This document shows positions 9,367-18,277 of a stretch of 64,000 nucleotides of DNA, piece by piece. The notes below the pieces were generated by a model that did no database searches, had not been told where the DNA came from, and worked only from the letters and a program-made list of their open reading frames with translations. The translations under genes and the position numbers were made by a program. Numbering within the stretch: the first letter of the stretch is position 1; every line of letters begins with the position of its first letter. This DNA comes from Acidobacteriota bacterium. Its GTDB lineage: Bacteria; Acidobacteriota; Blastocatellia; Pyrinomonadales; Pyrinomonadaceae. The stretch is from contig CP065003.1 of NCBI GenBank assembly GCA_016700175.1, positions 754,001 to 818,000 of the forward strand. Reading direction: 5' to 3'.

Positions 9367-9570
9367 CGGTCCCCTGGTAGCAGATTGTAAGAGCTGAATT
9401 TCGTCTTCGGATTCACCACCAAACCGAAACGTTTGCGTCTAATTCGGAAATGCGGAATTGATGACGGGCAGACTCATTCTCAAAGCCCCAAGCTTATCAG
9501 ATTTCATATGTTTATAAAACCGTCCGGTTGATACTTGACCGCATACAATGTAAATTTCAGATTAACCAAA
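9367..9570. promoter_or_regulatory. Divergent intergenic region between wza-like gene and mutS
   Basis: 204 bp that must hold the promoters of both the leftward export operon and mutS. I see TACAAT at 9544-9549 (plus strand), which would be a -10 element giving a start just before the ATG at 9571, and ATTGTA at 9384-9389 (TACAAT on the minus strand). Neither has a convincing -35 hexamer at 16-18 bp. No coding signal is seen. Confidence 0.35.
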
Positions 9571-12300
9571 ATGCCCCGTTCCGACGCTCCGGCAACGCCC
9601 CCGATCGCAATGCAGAAACCCACTCCGATGCTCCGGCAGTATCTCGACATCAAGAAGCAGTACCCGGGGACCATACTGTTCTTCAGGCTCGGAGACTTTT
9701 ACGAGATGTTCAACGAGGACGCTGTCACAGGCGCTCGGGAACTCGACATCACTCTCACGGCAAGGCAGAAGCATTCGGACAATCCCATACCGATGTGCGG
9801 AGTTCCCCACCACGCGGCGGCGAACTACATCGCGAGGCTTGTTAGAAAGGGTTACCGCGTCGCGATCTGCGAGCAGACCGAGGAAGCCACCGCAGGCAAG
9901 AAACTTGTGCGGCGCGAGGTGGTCAAGATCGTCACGCCGGGCACGGCCATCGACGAACAGCTTCTGGAAAAGAAGGAGCCGGTCTATCTGGCATCCGTGT
10001 GCGGAAGCGGTGAACGCTTCGCCGCCGCGTTCCTGGAGCTTTCGACCGGCGAGTTCTCCGTCACGGTCCTCGAAGGTGCAGATGCCTGGCGGAAGACCGC
10101 GTCCGAGGTCGAGAGCTTCTCGCCCAGGGAGATACTCTTTCCGGAATCGATGCGCCCGCTCGTTTCGCAGTCTTTCGGTCCGGTCGAGGGCGCTGCCAAG
10201 AGCCTGATCCGACCTTCGGTGATATCTTCAGATGTGACTTCAGGTATTGTGACTGAACTTACTGATGAACAATACAGTTATGATCTTGGACAGAGGACTC
10301 TACGAGACCACTTCGGAGTGAAGGAACTGACGGCGTACGGGATTGAAGGCGAAACGCTCGCCGTTTCGGCCGCCGGCGCCTGTCTTGCATATGCGGCGGA
10401 CACCCAGCGCACTTCCGCCGACCACGTCACGAAGATCGAGTTCTACAGGTCGGAGGAACACATGGTCCTCGATCCTGTCACGCTCAGGAACCTCGAAATC
10501 GCGGCGCCTTCAAGGCCCGATGTTTCCGTGAAGCGCAGCCTGCTAGGCGTGATAGACGAAACCGTCACAGGAATGGGCGGAAGGCTGCTCCGCAATTGGC
10601 TGCTGCGGCCGTCACTGAAGATCTCCGAGATCGAGGGCCGGCAGTCGGCGGTTGAAGAGTTCTCCGATACGATCCTGCGCGAAAGCGTCAGGTACCTCTT
10701 GAAAGAGATCGTGGATCTTGAGCGGCTTGTGGGCAGGCTGAATCTTGGCACCGCTACGCCCAGGGACCTTGTTTCGCTGAGGGAGTCCCTTGAGAGACTT
10801 CCGGAAGTTCACAAGATCCTTCGCGACGCCGGAAGCCTGCTAGTCAAGGTCCTCTGCGAGAACGCGCACGACCTCCCGGAAACCGTCAGCCTTATCGCGG
10901 AGGCGATCGAGGACGATCCGCCCGTGAACGTCGCTGACGGAGGAGTGATCCGCGAAGGCTTCAACGCGGAGCTCGACGAACTTCGCGGGATCGCATCGAG
11001 TGCGAAGCAGACCATCGCGGGATTCGAACGGGCCGAGCGGTCCCGAACGGGGATCGGTTCGCTCCACGTGAAGTTCAACAACGTGTTCGGCTACTTCATA
11101 GAGGTTTCGAAGGCAAACCTTTCGAAGGTCCCTGGCGATTACGAGCGAAGACAGACGCTCACGAATGCCGAGCGGTTCACGACCCCCGAGCTCAAAGAGT
11201 GGGAAAGCAAGGTTCTGGGCGCGGAGGAAAGGATCAAGGACCTGGAGGCGGAACTGTTCCGCACTGTACGTTCAGAGGTGACGAAAGAGACAAAGCGGCT
11301 TCAGTCGACCGCACGCGCGCTCGCGGCCCTCGATGCTTTGAGCGCGCTCGCTGAGATCTCCGCCTACAGGGATTACGTGCGGCCTACCCTTCACGAAGAT
11401 GACGAACTCGTGATCCGGGGCGGAAGGCATCCGGTCGTGGAGGTGTTTGCTGACGAGCCGTTCGTCCCGAACGACCTGCGGATGAACAACTCGACCGACC
11501 GGCTCCTGATCATCACGGGAGCCAACATGGGCGGCAAATCCACCGTGCTCCGCCAGACGGCTCTGATCCAGATCCTCGCGCAGATAGGCTCGAACGTCCC
11601 CGCATCGTTCGCGAAGCTGCCTGTAGTTGACCGCATTTGGACCCGCGTGGGCGCATCGGACGACCTCGCGTCGGGGCGTTCGACGTTCATGGTGGAGATG
11701 ACCGAGGCGGCATCGATACTCCACAACGCGACCCCAAGAAGTCTCGTGCTCCTGGACGAGATCGGCCGCGGAACTGCGACTTTCGACGGACTGGCAATCG
11801 CCTGGGCCGTCGCCGAATACCTCCACGACAATGGCGAGCATTCCGCGAAAACGCTGTTCGCTACCCATTATCACGAGCTCACGGAACTAGCGGCGAATCT
11901 GCCGGGCGCGAAGAACTATTCGATGTCGGCGGCGGAGAAGGACGGCGAAATCATTTTCCTCCACAGGCTCGTCGAGGGCTCAGCCTCCAAGTCCTACGGA
12001 ATCGCGGTCGCAAAACTGGCGGGGCTGCCCCGCACTGTTATCGAACGCGCCAAGGTCGTTCTGGGCAAACTCGAGGAATACGAGCTGGCGGTCCTTTCGG
12101 ATCGGGAGATCGCTATACAGGAAAAAGGGCTTGGAGCCGCGGCAGCGGCCGCCGCGGATTCGAAGCGCGCAGCCCAGTTCTCTCTTTTTGCCGTGACAAA
12201 CGAATCGGCGATCGACGAGCTGCGCGAGGCGGACCTGGGCGCGATGACCGACGAAGAACTGCGCCGCACCGTGGAGGACATCAAGAGCCGTATCGTCTGA
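9571..12300 (+). CDS. mutS: DNA mismatch repair protein MutS
   Basis: 909 residues from ATG 9571. Domain I contains LFFRLGDFYEMFNEDA with the Phe-x-Glu mismatch wedge (about residue 43); the clamp and lever domains include FNNVFGYFIEVSKAN. The ATPase domain has Walker A GANMGGKSTVLRQTALI (about 649), the signature region ASGRSTFMVEMTEAASILHNAT, Walker B LVLLDEIGRGTATFDG, and ATHYHEL. It recognises base mismatches and recruits MutL. Length is slightly above E. coli MutS (853). A TTG at 9535 opens the frame 12 codons earlier, but those codons have no MutS character and overlap a candidate -10, so ATG 9571 is preferred. Confidence 0.96.
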   Translation: MPRSDAPATPPIAMQKPTPMLRQYLDIKKQYPGTILFFRLGDFYEMFNEDAVTGARELDITLTARQKHSDNPIPMCGVPHHAAANYIARLVRKGYRVAICEQTEEATAGKKLVRREVVKIVTPGTAIDEQLLEKKEPVYLASVCGSGERFAAAFLELSTGEFSVTVLEGADAWRKTASEVESFSPREILFPESMRPLVSQSFGPVEGAAKSLIRPSVISSDVTSGIVTELTDEQYSYDLGQRTLRDHFGVKELTAYGIEGETLAVSAAGACLAYAADTQRTSADHVTKIEFYRSEEHMVLDPVTLRNLEIAAPSRPDVSVKRSLLGVIDETVTGMGGRLLRNWLLRPSLKISEIEGRQSAVEEFSDTILRESVRYLLKEIVDLERLVGRLNLGTATPRDLVSLRESLERLPEVHKILRDAGSLLVKVLCENAHDLPETVSLIAEAIEDDPPVNVADGGVIREGFNAELDELRGIASSAKQTIAGFERAERSRTGIGSLHVKFNNVFGYFIEVSKANLSKVPGDYERRQTLTNAERFTTPELKEWESKVLGAEERIKDLEAELFRTVRSEVTKETKRLQSTARALAALDALSALAEISAYRDYVRPTLHEDDELVIRGGRHPVVEVFADEPFVPNDLRMNNSTDRLLIITGANMGGKSTVLRQTALIQILAQIGSNVPASFAKLPVVDRIWTRVGASDDLASGRSTFMVEMTEAASILHNATPRSLVLLDEIGRGTATFDGLAIAWAVAEYLHDNGEHSAKTLFATHYHELTELAANLPGAKNYSMSAAEKDGEIIFLHRLVEGSASKSYGIAVAKLAGLPRTVIERAKVVLGKLEEYELAVLSDREIAIQEKGLGAAAAAAADSKRAAQFSLFAVTNESAIDELREADLGAMTDEELRRTVEDIKSRIV

Positions 12301-12363
12301 AAAATCTAAAGTATCGCGTCATATGTCTGCGTGCAGACCTCTGAGACACTGCTTTAACACAAT

Positions 12364-13485
12364 ATGCCGAATCTTCCTGAAAAATACCTGTCGCTTCCTG
12401 TCGAGAAGAAGGTAGGACAGATGTTCTTGATCGGCCTTCCGGGCGAAGAGCTCGACGAATCCACATACGGCCTGATCTCAAACCTGTCGCCCGGAGGCGT
12501 GTGCCTATTCGCGAGAAACACCAGGGAAGCTTCGAGGACCCGCATGCTTATCGAATCGCTTCGGGATGCGCTGCTTTTCGAACCCGTTCTTTGCCTCGAC
12601 CAGGAAGGCGGTCTCGTCGACCGGCTTCGAAGGATACTCGAGCCAATGCCTTCGGCGAAAGAGGTCGGGGCGGCCGGGATCGAAGATGTCCGGGCACTCG
12701 CGAGGATAACGGCCGAAGCGGTCAGGACCCTCGGTTTCAATATGAACCTCGCGCCCGTTGTCGACGTGATCACGCCGGCGAGAGAAAGGTTCAACAACGG
12801 CCTTCACTCCAGGGCTTTCGGATCAACGACGGACGGCGTCGCCGATCTGACAACGGCTTATCTGACCGAACTGCAGTCCGGGGGCGTGGTTGGGTGCCTG
12901 AAGCACTTCCCCGGCATAGGCGCCTGCGAGGTCGACTCGCACGATGAACTTCCGGAAGTTTTGGTCGATGAATCGGAGCTTCGTGCGGTCGATCTCGCTC
13001 CGTACATAAGGCATTTTGAGGAAGGGCTGGTTCATGCGGTGATGACGGGACATGCGGCGTTTCCCGGTTCCTCTTTTCAGGAGAAGGACGGAAAAGGCCG
13101 GCTGCTTCCTTCTTCGTTGAGCAGGAACGTGGTTACAGGGCTTCTGCGGGAGGATCTGGGCTTCGACGGCGCGTCGCTCACCGACGATCTTGAGATGGGA
13201 GCGGTGATGCGGACTTACGGCATAGGCGAAGCCTGCGTTCTTGCGGTTGAGGCGGGACATGACCTGCTCTTGATTTGCAATTCACTGGAAGCGGTTGAAC
13301 TCGGGTATCGTGGAGTGATGGAAGCGGTAATAAATGGAAGGATTTCAGAGGATCGGCTTAATGTATCACTTGAACGCATTGCGAATCTTCGGGCTGTGCT
13401 TGAGCCGCCGCTTGATTACGACCCCGAACGCCTTAATGCTCTTTCCGAGGAAATTCGCGAACTGAAAAAGAGGATCGGCGGCTGA
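12364..13485 (+). CDS. Glycoside hydrolase family 3, beta-N-acetylhexosaminidase (NagZ-like)
   Basis: 373 residues with the single-domain GH3 barrel. LFARNTREASRTR, LCLDQEGGLVDRL and LAPVVDVITP follow the NagZ pattern; CLKHFPGIG (about 180) holds the conserved KHFPG; the following DSHDELP loop carries the Asp-His pair used as general acid/base in NagZ-type enzymes; and GASLTDDLEMGAV (about 273) carries the nucleophile Asp. NagZ removes GlcNAc from muropeptides during peptidoglycan recycling. No signal peptide is visible, which fits a cytoplasmic enzyme. It follows mutS by 63 bp and precedes the solute-binding protein gene by 27 bp. Confidence 0.9.
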   Translation: MPNLPEKYLSLPVEKKVGQMFLIGLPGEELDESTYGLISNLSPGGVCLFARNTREASRTRMLIESLRDALLFEPVLCLDQEGGLVDRLRRILEPMPSAKEVGAAGIEDVRALARITAEAVRTLGFNMNLAPVVDVITPARERFNNGLHSRAFGSTTDGVADLTTAYLTELQSGGVVGCLKHFPGIGACEVDSHDELPEVLVDESELRAVDLAPYIRHFEEGLVHAVMTGHAAFPGSSFQEKDGKGRLLPSSLSRNVVTGLLREDLGFDGASLTDDLEMGAVMRTYGIGEACVLAVEAGHDLLLICNSLEAVELGYRGVMEAVINGRISEDRLNVSLERIANLRAVLEPPLDYDPERLNALSEEIRELKKRIGG

Positions 13486-13512
13486 AACGCGCCGGTGTAG
13501 GATCATACATAT

Positions 13513-15138
13513 ATGAAACGAACAATACTGATAACGGGCATCATTCTGGGGCTGATCGCCCTTACCGCCTCCACCTGCGGTAGCCGCAGGGACGTCTTCA
13601 CGATCGCGATGGACGGCAAGTTCTCGACGCTCGACCCGATCGGTTCGGTCACGGTGGACGCGAACTCGGAACGGATCCGGACGCTTATGTACAACTCGCT
13701 CATAAAGAAGAACGAGAAGTTCGAGTACGTGGGCGACCTCGCAGAGTCGTTCACACCAGGCGAGGACGGTCTCACGTACACCTTCAAGCTAAGGGACGGC
13801 GTGACCTTTCACGACGGTTCGCCGCTCGATTCTGCCGACGTGAAGTACACGTTTGACAAGCTGTTCGAGTCCAGAGGTGCCAAAGCGAGTGCTTTTTCGG
13901 TGACCGAGAACGAACAGAAGGTCGACATCATCACCTCGATCGAGGCCCCGGACGAGAAGACGATCGTGATCAGGATCGTCAGGCCAGAGTTCCGCAATCA
14001 GCTGATCCCGAACCTCGTCCCGATCGCGATCTTGCCGAAGGACGCCCCCGTCGGAAAGGGTTCAGGCGCCGACACGAAGCCGCCCATGGGCACCGGGCCG
14101 TACAAGTTTGTTTCGTTCGATCCGGGACAGAACGTCATCGAGCTCGAATCGTTCGACGGATACTTCGAAGGCGCTCCGAACATCAAGCAGATACGGCTTA
14201 TGGTGCTGGCAGATGCGAATGCGCTTCAGGCGGAACTCCTTTCCGGGCGGGTCAATCTCGCGCCGGGCGCCTCGAGCCTTCCGCCCGACAGCCTCAAGAA
14301 CATCGACGAGACCGAGAACCTGAAGGTCGTGAGATCGAAGGGCTCGAACATCCAGTACCTTTGGTTCAACACGCAGGCTGAGCCCGTGAACGACAAGGCC
14401 GTAAGGCAAGCGGTGGCTTATGCGGTCAACCGCGAGAGGCTGATCAATGATGTTCTGGCGGGCGCGGCGACGATCGCGCATTCGATATTGCCCGAGCAGT
14501 CCTGGGCGTACGAGGCCGGAACCCAATATAACCACGACCCCGCAAAGGCGCGCGCGCTTCTCGACGAAGCGGGCCTGAAGGACACCAACGGCGACGGGAT
14601 GCGCGAGATGAAGCCCCTGATCCTGAAGATCTCGTCCTCGAGCAGGACCGTCCAGCAGTATTCGCAGGTGATCCAGAATCAGCTCAAGGAAGTCGGGATC
14701 CCTATGGAGATCGAGAGCCTCGAAGCGCAGACGATGCGCTCCCAGGTCCAGGGCGGCCAGTTCATAGTGACGACCGGTATCTGGGTCGGAGGCAACAGCG
14801 ATCCCATATTCCTCAAGGATCTGTTCTCATCCGCCAACATTCCGATACCAGACCGTGTGGGCCTGAACCGGGGCCGATACAAGAACGAACGCGTCGACGA
14901 GCTTCTCGACCAGGCCTTTGCGGAGCCCGACCAGGAGAAGGCGAAGCAGCTTTATGTCGAGGCTCAGAAGATCATCAGCGAAGAGCTGCCTCTGTTCCCG
15001 CTCTGGTACCCGAATAACATAATCATTGCGAGCGAAAGCGTCGATAATATCGAGATGAATGCGTCCGGCGACTGGGACTTCGTAAGGAAGCTGACCTATC
15101 AGCCGGGACCATTTTCAGGGGCGGAACCGCAAAAGTGA
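13513..15138 (+). CDS. ABC transporter substrate-binding lipoprotein, family 5 (peptide/oligopeptide type)
   Basis: 541 residues. The N-terminus is a lipoprotein-like signal, ILGLIALTASTCGS, with Cys after a slightly unusual A-S-T rather than A-G. The mature part is SBP_bac_5: STLDPIGSVTVDANSERI, then TYTFKLRDGVTFHDGSPLDSADVKYTFDKL, the family hallmark, and PPMGTGPYKFVSF. Family members bind peptides or nickel/heme-type ligands and feed Dpp/Opp permeases, but no permease gene is adjacent. Its position after nagZ suggests, without proving, a link to cell-wall peptide recycling. The last 18 bases take part in a 10-bp inverted repeat with the region downstream. Confidence 0.9.
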   Translation: MKRTILITGIILGLIALTASTCGSRRDVFTIAMDGKFSTLDPIGSVTVDANSERIRTLMYNSLIKKNEKFEYVGDLAESFTPGEDGLTYTFKLRDGVTFHDGSPLDSADVKYTFDKLFESRGAKASAFSVTENEQKVDIITSIEAPDEKTIVIRIVRPEFRNQLIPNLVPIAILPKDAPVGKGSGADTKPPMGTGPYKFVSFDPGQNVIELESFDGYFEGAPNIKQIRLMVLADANALQAELLSGRVNLAPGASSLPPDSLKNIDETENLKVVRSKGSNIQYLWFNTQAEPVNDKAVRQAVAYAVNRERLINDVLAGAATIAHSILPEQSWAYEAGTQYNHDPAKARALLDEAGLKDTNGDGMREMKPLILKISSSSRTVQQYSQVIQNQLKEVGIPMEIESLEAQTMRSQVQGGQFIVTTGIWVGGNSDPIFLKDLFSSANIPIPDRVGLNRGRYKNERVDELLDQAFAEPDQEKAKQLYVEAQKIISEELPLFPLWYPNNIIIASESVDNIEMNASGDWDFVRKLTYQPGPFSGAEPQK

Positions 15139-15162
15139 GCAACTTGACAAAAGCGGTTCCGC
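15121..15162 (+). terminator. Hairpin at end of SBP gene (possible terminator)
   Basis: GCGGAACCGC (15121-15130) and GCGGTTCCGC (15153-15162) form a perfect 10-bp stem with a 22-base loop. The stop codon and the -35 of the tRNA promoter lie in the loop. The tract after the stem is only moderately T-rich (TTGTAGAATTGAATTTTG), so termination is plausible but not certain. Confidence 0.45.
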
Positions 15163-15171
15163 TTGTAGAAT
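15144..15171 (+). promoter_or_regulatory. Sigma70-type promoter for tRNA-Gly
   Basis: Consensus -35 TTGACA at 15144-15149, a 16-bp spacer, then TAGAAT at 15166-15171 (5 of 6 to TATAAT). The predicted transcription start is about 15178, some nine bases before the mature tRNA 5' end. It is the strongest promoter match seen in the housekeeping part of the window. Confidence 0.75.
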
Positions 15172-15186
15172 TGAATTTTGCATTGG

Positions 15187-15261
15187 GCGGGAATAGCTCA
15201 GCGGTAGAGCACAACCTTGCCAAGGTTGGGGTCGCGAGTTCAAATCTCGTTTCCCGCTCCA
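15187..15261 (+). tRNA. tRNA-Gly (anticodon GCC), CCA encoded
   Basis: The cloverleaf folds completely: acceptor GCGGGAA/TTCCCGC, D arm GCTC/GAGC, anticodon stem CAACC/GGTTG with loop TTGCCAA (anticodon GCC), T arm GCGAG/CTCGT (one G-T pair) with loop TTCAAAT, discriminator T and an encoded CCA. 75 bases in all. Confidence 0.97.
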
Positions 15262-15271
15262 AAAACTTCCG

Positions 15272-15306
15272 AAGCGGCGCCCGACGGCGTCGCTTAGTTC
15301 TTTAAG
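15272..15306 (+). terminator. Likely rho-independent terminator after tRNA-Gly
   Basis: AAGCGGCGCC (15272-15281) pairs with GGCGTCGCTT (15286-15295) through nine Watson-Crick pairs and one G-T, with a 4-base loop. It is followed by AGTTCTTTAAG, a short and imperfect T tract. Confidence 0.5.
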
Positions 15307-15315
15307 GGATCCGTA

Positions 15316-15427
15316 AGGACTGAGAGAAAAGGACTGAGGACTGAGATATTCATTTCAGTGACTCAATATCGATTGTCGGTAATCCTGATTGTCTTCCCTC
15401 AGTCCTCAGTCCTTTTCTCTCAGTCCT
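15316..15427. repeat. Perfect 30-bp inverted repeat between two tRNA genes
   Basis: The left arm 15316-15345 and right arm 15398-15427 are exact reverse complements over 30 bases, separated by 52 bases. Each arm is built from a repeated GGACTGAG unit (GGACTGAG-AGAAAA-GGACTGAG-GACTGAG). No transposase or ORF lies within. The right arm ends six bases before tRNA-Cys. It could be a short intergenic repeat family (REP/MITE-like) or a structured RNA element. Confidence 0.9.
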
Positions 15428-15431
15428 CGAG

Positions 15432-15508
<77 letters not shown>

Positions 15509-15510
15509 GA

Positions 15511-15580
15511 TTCTAGTAGATCGTCAATCGTGAATAGTCAGTCGTGAATCGTGAATGAAATGAGCTTCCATTCACTCGAG
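15511..15580. repeat. Short CGTGAAT-type repeat cluster
   Basis: Directly after tRNA-Cys the unit TCGTGAAT occurs three times in imperfect tandem (15528-15557), and GTGAATG (15551-15557) pairs with CATTCAC (15569-15575) over an 11-base loop. No gene is seen here. Confidence 0.5.
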
Positions 15581-15648
15581 GGAGTTGCGTCAGCGCCACT
15601 CCCCGGTCTCTTCATTGCCGGGTTCTATCTTCCTCATTCGCCAGTAGT

Positions 15649-15677
15649 TTGAACCCTTCCCTCTTTCCTTCTAATAT
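15649..15677 (+). promoter_or_regulatory. Candidate promoter of cydAB
   Basis: TTGAAC (15649-15654) and TAATAT (15672-15677) with 17-bp spacing, each 4 of 6 to consensus. A short palindrome, TTGTA-GT-TACAA (15677-15688), lies directly after the -10, where a repressor could act. The leader to the cydA ATG is about 55 bases. Confidence 0.5.
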
Positions 15678-15741
15678 TGTAGTTACAACACCAATCGGAC
15701 CCCCCAGAAAGCGCCGTCGATGACGGCCCGGTACAAGGTTC

Positions 15742-17217
15742 ATGGAACTTGACGTAACTTTTCTCTCAAGGCTCCAGTTCGCCCTCACGGTGATGTTCCA
15801 TTACATCTTCCCGCCGCTTTCGATAGGGCTGGGGGCGCTGCTCGTTTTCATGGAGGGTACGTACCTCCGCACCGGGGACAAGCAGTACGAGCAGATTACC
15901 CGCTTCTTCACGAAGCTGTTCGCAGTCAACTTCGCGCTGGGCGTAGCAACGGGCATCGTTATGGAGTTCCAGTTCGGAACGAACTGGGCGACGTATTCAA
16001 GATTCGTCGGCGACGTGTTCGGATCGGCGCTGGCCGCCGAAGGCATCTTCGCCTTCTTCCTTGAGTCGGGGTTCCTTGCGGTGCTCGTTTTCGGGTGGGA
16101 CAGGGTCTCGCCACGAATGCATTTCTTCTCGACGATAATGGTCTCGCTGGGTTCGATCTTCTCCGCGATTTGGATCGTCGTCGCGAACTCCTGGCAGCAG
16201 ACGCCCGCGGGCTTTCACATCGTCGGGGAAGGAGTCAACGCCCGGGCGGAGATAACGGACTTCTGGGCGATGGTCTTCAATCCTTCCTCCATTGACAGGC
16301 TCGTCCACGTGATTCTCGGCTCGTTCATTCTGGGCGCTTTCTTCGTGATGAGCATCTGCGCCTACTACATCCTGAAGAAGCGCCATCTGGCAATCGCAAA
16401 GAAGGCGTTCACGATCGCCCTCGTGTTCGGGGCGGTCGTCTCCGTCGCCGAACTCGTTTCCGGGCACTTCCAGGCCCGGACCGTCTCGGAAACGCAGCCG
16501 GCGAAGCTCGCCGCATTCGAGGGCCACTTCAAGTCCTCGGAAGGAGTTGCCGACATGTGGCTGTTCGGGATCCCGGACGAGGGCGAGGAGCGTGTGAAGT
16601 ACGGGATTCGTATCCCCGGAGGGCTGAGTTTTCTCGTCCACAACGATTTCGGCAAGCCCGTGACCGCGCTCGACAGCTTCCCGAAAGAGGACCGCCCGCC
16701 GGTTGTGATCCCTTTCTACATGTATCACCTGATGGTCGGCCTGGGACTTTTCTTCATAGCGCTGACGCTTGTAGGTCTCTACTTCAGGTTCGTCGCGAAG
16801 ACGATCTTCGAGAAGCGCTGGCTTCTCAGGATCTTCGTCTTCGCCGTCCTTGGAGCATATGCCGCGAACCAGGCCGGCTGGGTAGCCGCCGAGGTCGGCC
16901 GCCAGCCCTGGGTTGTGTACGGCCTGCTTCGCACTTCGGAAGGAGTTTCCAAGGCGGTCGTCGGCGAGCAGGTACTGGCCTCGATCATTATGTTCTCATT
17001 CATTTATGCACTCCTGTTCCTTGTCTGGGTTTTTGTTATGAACAGCAAGATCCAGCACGGCCCGGAAGAGGCTTCCGAGGCGGGGGTTTCCGAGCTGGGA
17101 TTCATCGAAACGGCCGCCGAAGCGTCGGTCCCGGGAACCCACTCGATGACGCTTGAGAGGGATTCGGAAATCACGGAAGCGGCGCGGGAACTGCGAAGCG
17201 ACGAGGAGGAAGAATAG
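15742..17217 (+). CDS. cydA: Cytochrome bd ubiquinol oxidase subunit I
   Basis: 491 residues, about nine membrane helices. RLQFALTVMFHYIFPPLSIG carries the His (residue 20) equivalent to the high-spin heme ligand His19 of E. coli. RLVHVILGSFILGAFFVMS carries the second heme-ligand His. The quinol-binding loop has SETQPAKLAAFEGHFKS (about residue 248). GRQPWVVYGLLRTSEGVS is the conserved C-terminal half motif. The enzyme oxidises quinol and reduces O2 with high affinity at the cytoplasmic membrane. It is somewhat shorter than E. coli CydA (522), suggesting a short Q-loop. cydB starts 2 bases after its stop. Confidence 0.95.
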   Translation: MELDVTFLSRLQFALTVMFHYIFPPLSIGLGALLVFMEGTYLRTGDKQYEQITRFFTKLFAVNFALGVATGIVMEFQFGTNWATYSRFVGDVFGSALAAEGIFAFFLESGFLAVLVFGWDRVSPRMHFFSTIMVSLGSIFSAIWIVVANSWQQTPAGFHIVGEGVNARAEITDFWAMVFNPSSIDRLVHVILGSFILGAFFVMSICAYYILKKRHLAIAKKAFTIALVFGAVVSVAELVSGHFQARTVSETQPAKLAAFEGHFKSSEGVADMWLFGIPDEGEERVKYGIRIPGGLSFLVHNDFGKPVTALDSFPKEDRPPVVIPFYMYHLMVGLGLFFIALTLVGLYFRFVAKTIFEKRWLLRIFVFAVLGAYAANQAGWVAAEVGRQPWVVYGLLRTSEGVSKAVVGEQVLASIIMFSFIYALLFLVWVFVMNSKIQHGPEEASEAGVSELGFIETAAEASVPGTHSMTLERDSEITEAARELRSDEEEE

Positions 17218-17219
17218 GA

Positions 17220-18236
17220 ATGGACCTAAACATCATATGGTTCGGGCTTCTTGGCGTCCTGCTCGCCGGCTACGCGATCCTCGACGGCTTCGATCTGGGC
17301 GTCGGCATCCTCCATCCTTTCGTGAGGAACGACACCCAGCGCAGGATCCTTATGAATTCCATAGGGCCGCTCTGGGACGGCAACGAGGTCTGGCTGGTTA
17401 CTTTCGGCGGAGCGCTGTTCGCCACGATGCCGCACGCGTACGCCACCGCGTTCTCGGGTTTCTATCTTCCGTTCATGCTCCTGCTTTGCGCGCTGATCTT
17501 CAGGGCGGTGTCGATGGAGTTCCGTTCAAAGGTCGAAAAGGCCTGGTGGCGGAAGATGTGGGACTACTCGTTCTTCGCGGCCTCGTTCACGGCGACGCTT
17601 TTGTTCGGTGTCGCCGTCGGAAATTCCATACGCGGCCTCCCGATAGGGGCGGACAAGGAATTCGCCGGTACCTTGATCGATCTGCTGAACCCGTATTCCC
17701 TGCTTGTAGGCCTGCTTGCGGTCGCGCTCTTCGCTATGCACGGCTCGATCTTCCTGTATCTGAAGACCGAGGGAGAGCTTCAGCAGCGCGTGAAGGGCTG
17801 GATGTGGACGACGTTCGGGATCTTTATGACGGTATACGTCCTCACGACCATTGTGACGCTCGTGACGCTTCCGCAGGTCACAAGGAACTTCGAAACGATG
17901 CCCGTCGCGTGGGTCGCCGTGATCCTGAACGTGCTTGCTGTGGCGAACATCCCGAGGGCGATCCACCTGGGCAAGCCGTTCTATGCGTTCGCTTCTTCGG
18001 CGGCCACGATCGCCGCGCTGGTGTTCCTTTTCGGGATGGCGCTATTCCCGAACCTGATCGTGTCGACGATCGATCCGGCTTACAGCCTTACGATCTACAA
18101 TTCGGCGTCGTCGCAGAAGACTCTGGGAATTGCGCTGACGTTTGCGGTGGTTGGAATGCCGGTCGTGCTCGCCTACACGGCGATCGTCTACTGGGTGTTC
18201 CGCGGGAAGGTCAAGCTCGGGAAGTTCAGCTATTGA
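17220..18236 (+). CDS. cydB: Cytochrome bd ubiquinol oxidase subunit II
   Basis: 338 residues with eight to nine membrane helices. It begins DLNIIWFGLLGVLLAGYAIL and contains DGFDLGVGILHPF and GPLWDGNEVWLV, both invariant in CydB, plus RAVSMEFRSKVEKAWWRK. It forms the heterodimer with CydA. Length is normal (about 336-380). I find no cydX-like small ORF after it and no cydDC exporter genes nearby. It converges on the TPR gene that ends at 18278. Confidence 0.95.
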   Translation: MDLNIIWFGLLGVLLAGYAILDGFDLGVGILHPFVRNDTQRRILMNSIGPLWDGNEVWLVTFGGALFATMPHAYATAFSGFYLPFMLLLCALIFRAVSMEFRSKVEKAWWRKMWDYSFFAASFTATLLFGVAVGNSIRGLPIGADKEFAGTLIDLLNPYSLLVGLLAVALFAMHGSIFLYLKTEGELQQRVKGWMWTTFGIFMTVYVLTTIVTLVTLPQVTRNFETMPVAWVAVILNVLAVANIPRAIHLGKPFYAFASSAATIAALVFLFGMALFPNLIVSTIDPAYSLTIYNSASSQKTLGIALTFAVVGMPVVLAYTAIVYWVFRGKVKLGKFSY

Positions 18237-18277
18237 GCGGGCTTTTTTGACGAGAGATCGGACGACGCGACCGGCAA

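Noticed and set aside
12321..12340. GTCTGC-GT-GCAGAC palindrome between mutS and nagZ-like gene
   Set aside because: Too short a loop and no T tract; likely chance, and co-transcription is expected.
15316..15427. Insertion sequence bounded by the 30-bp inverted repeat
   Set aside because: Only 52 bases lie between the arms and there is no transposase or target duplication.
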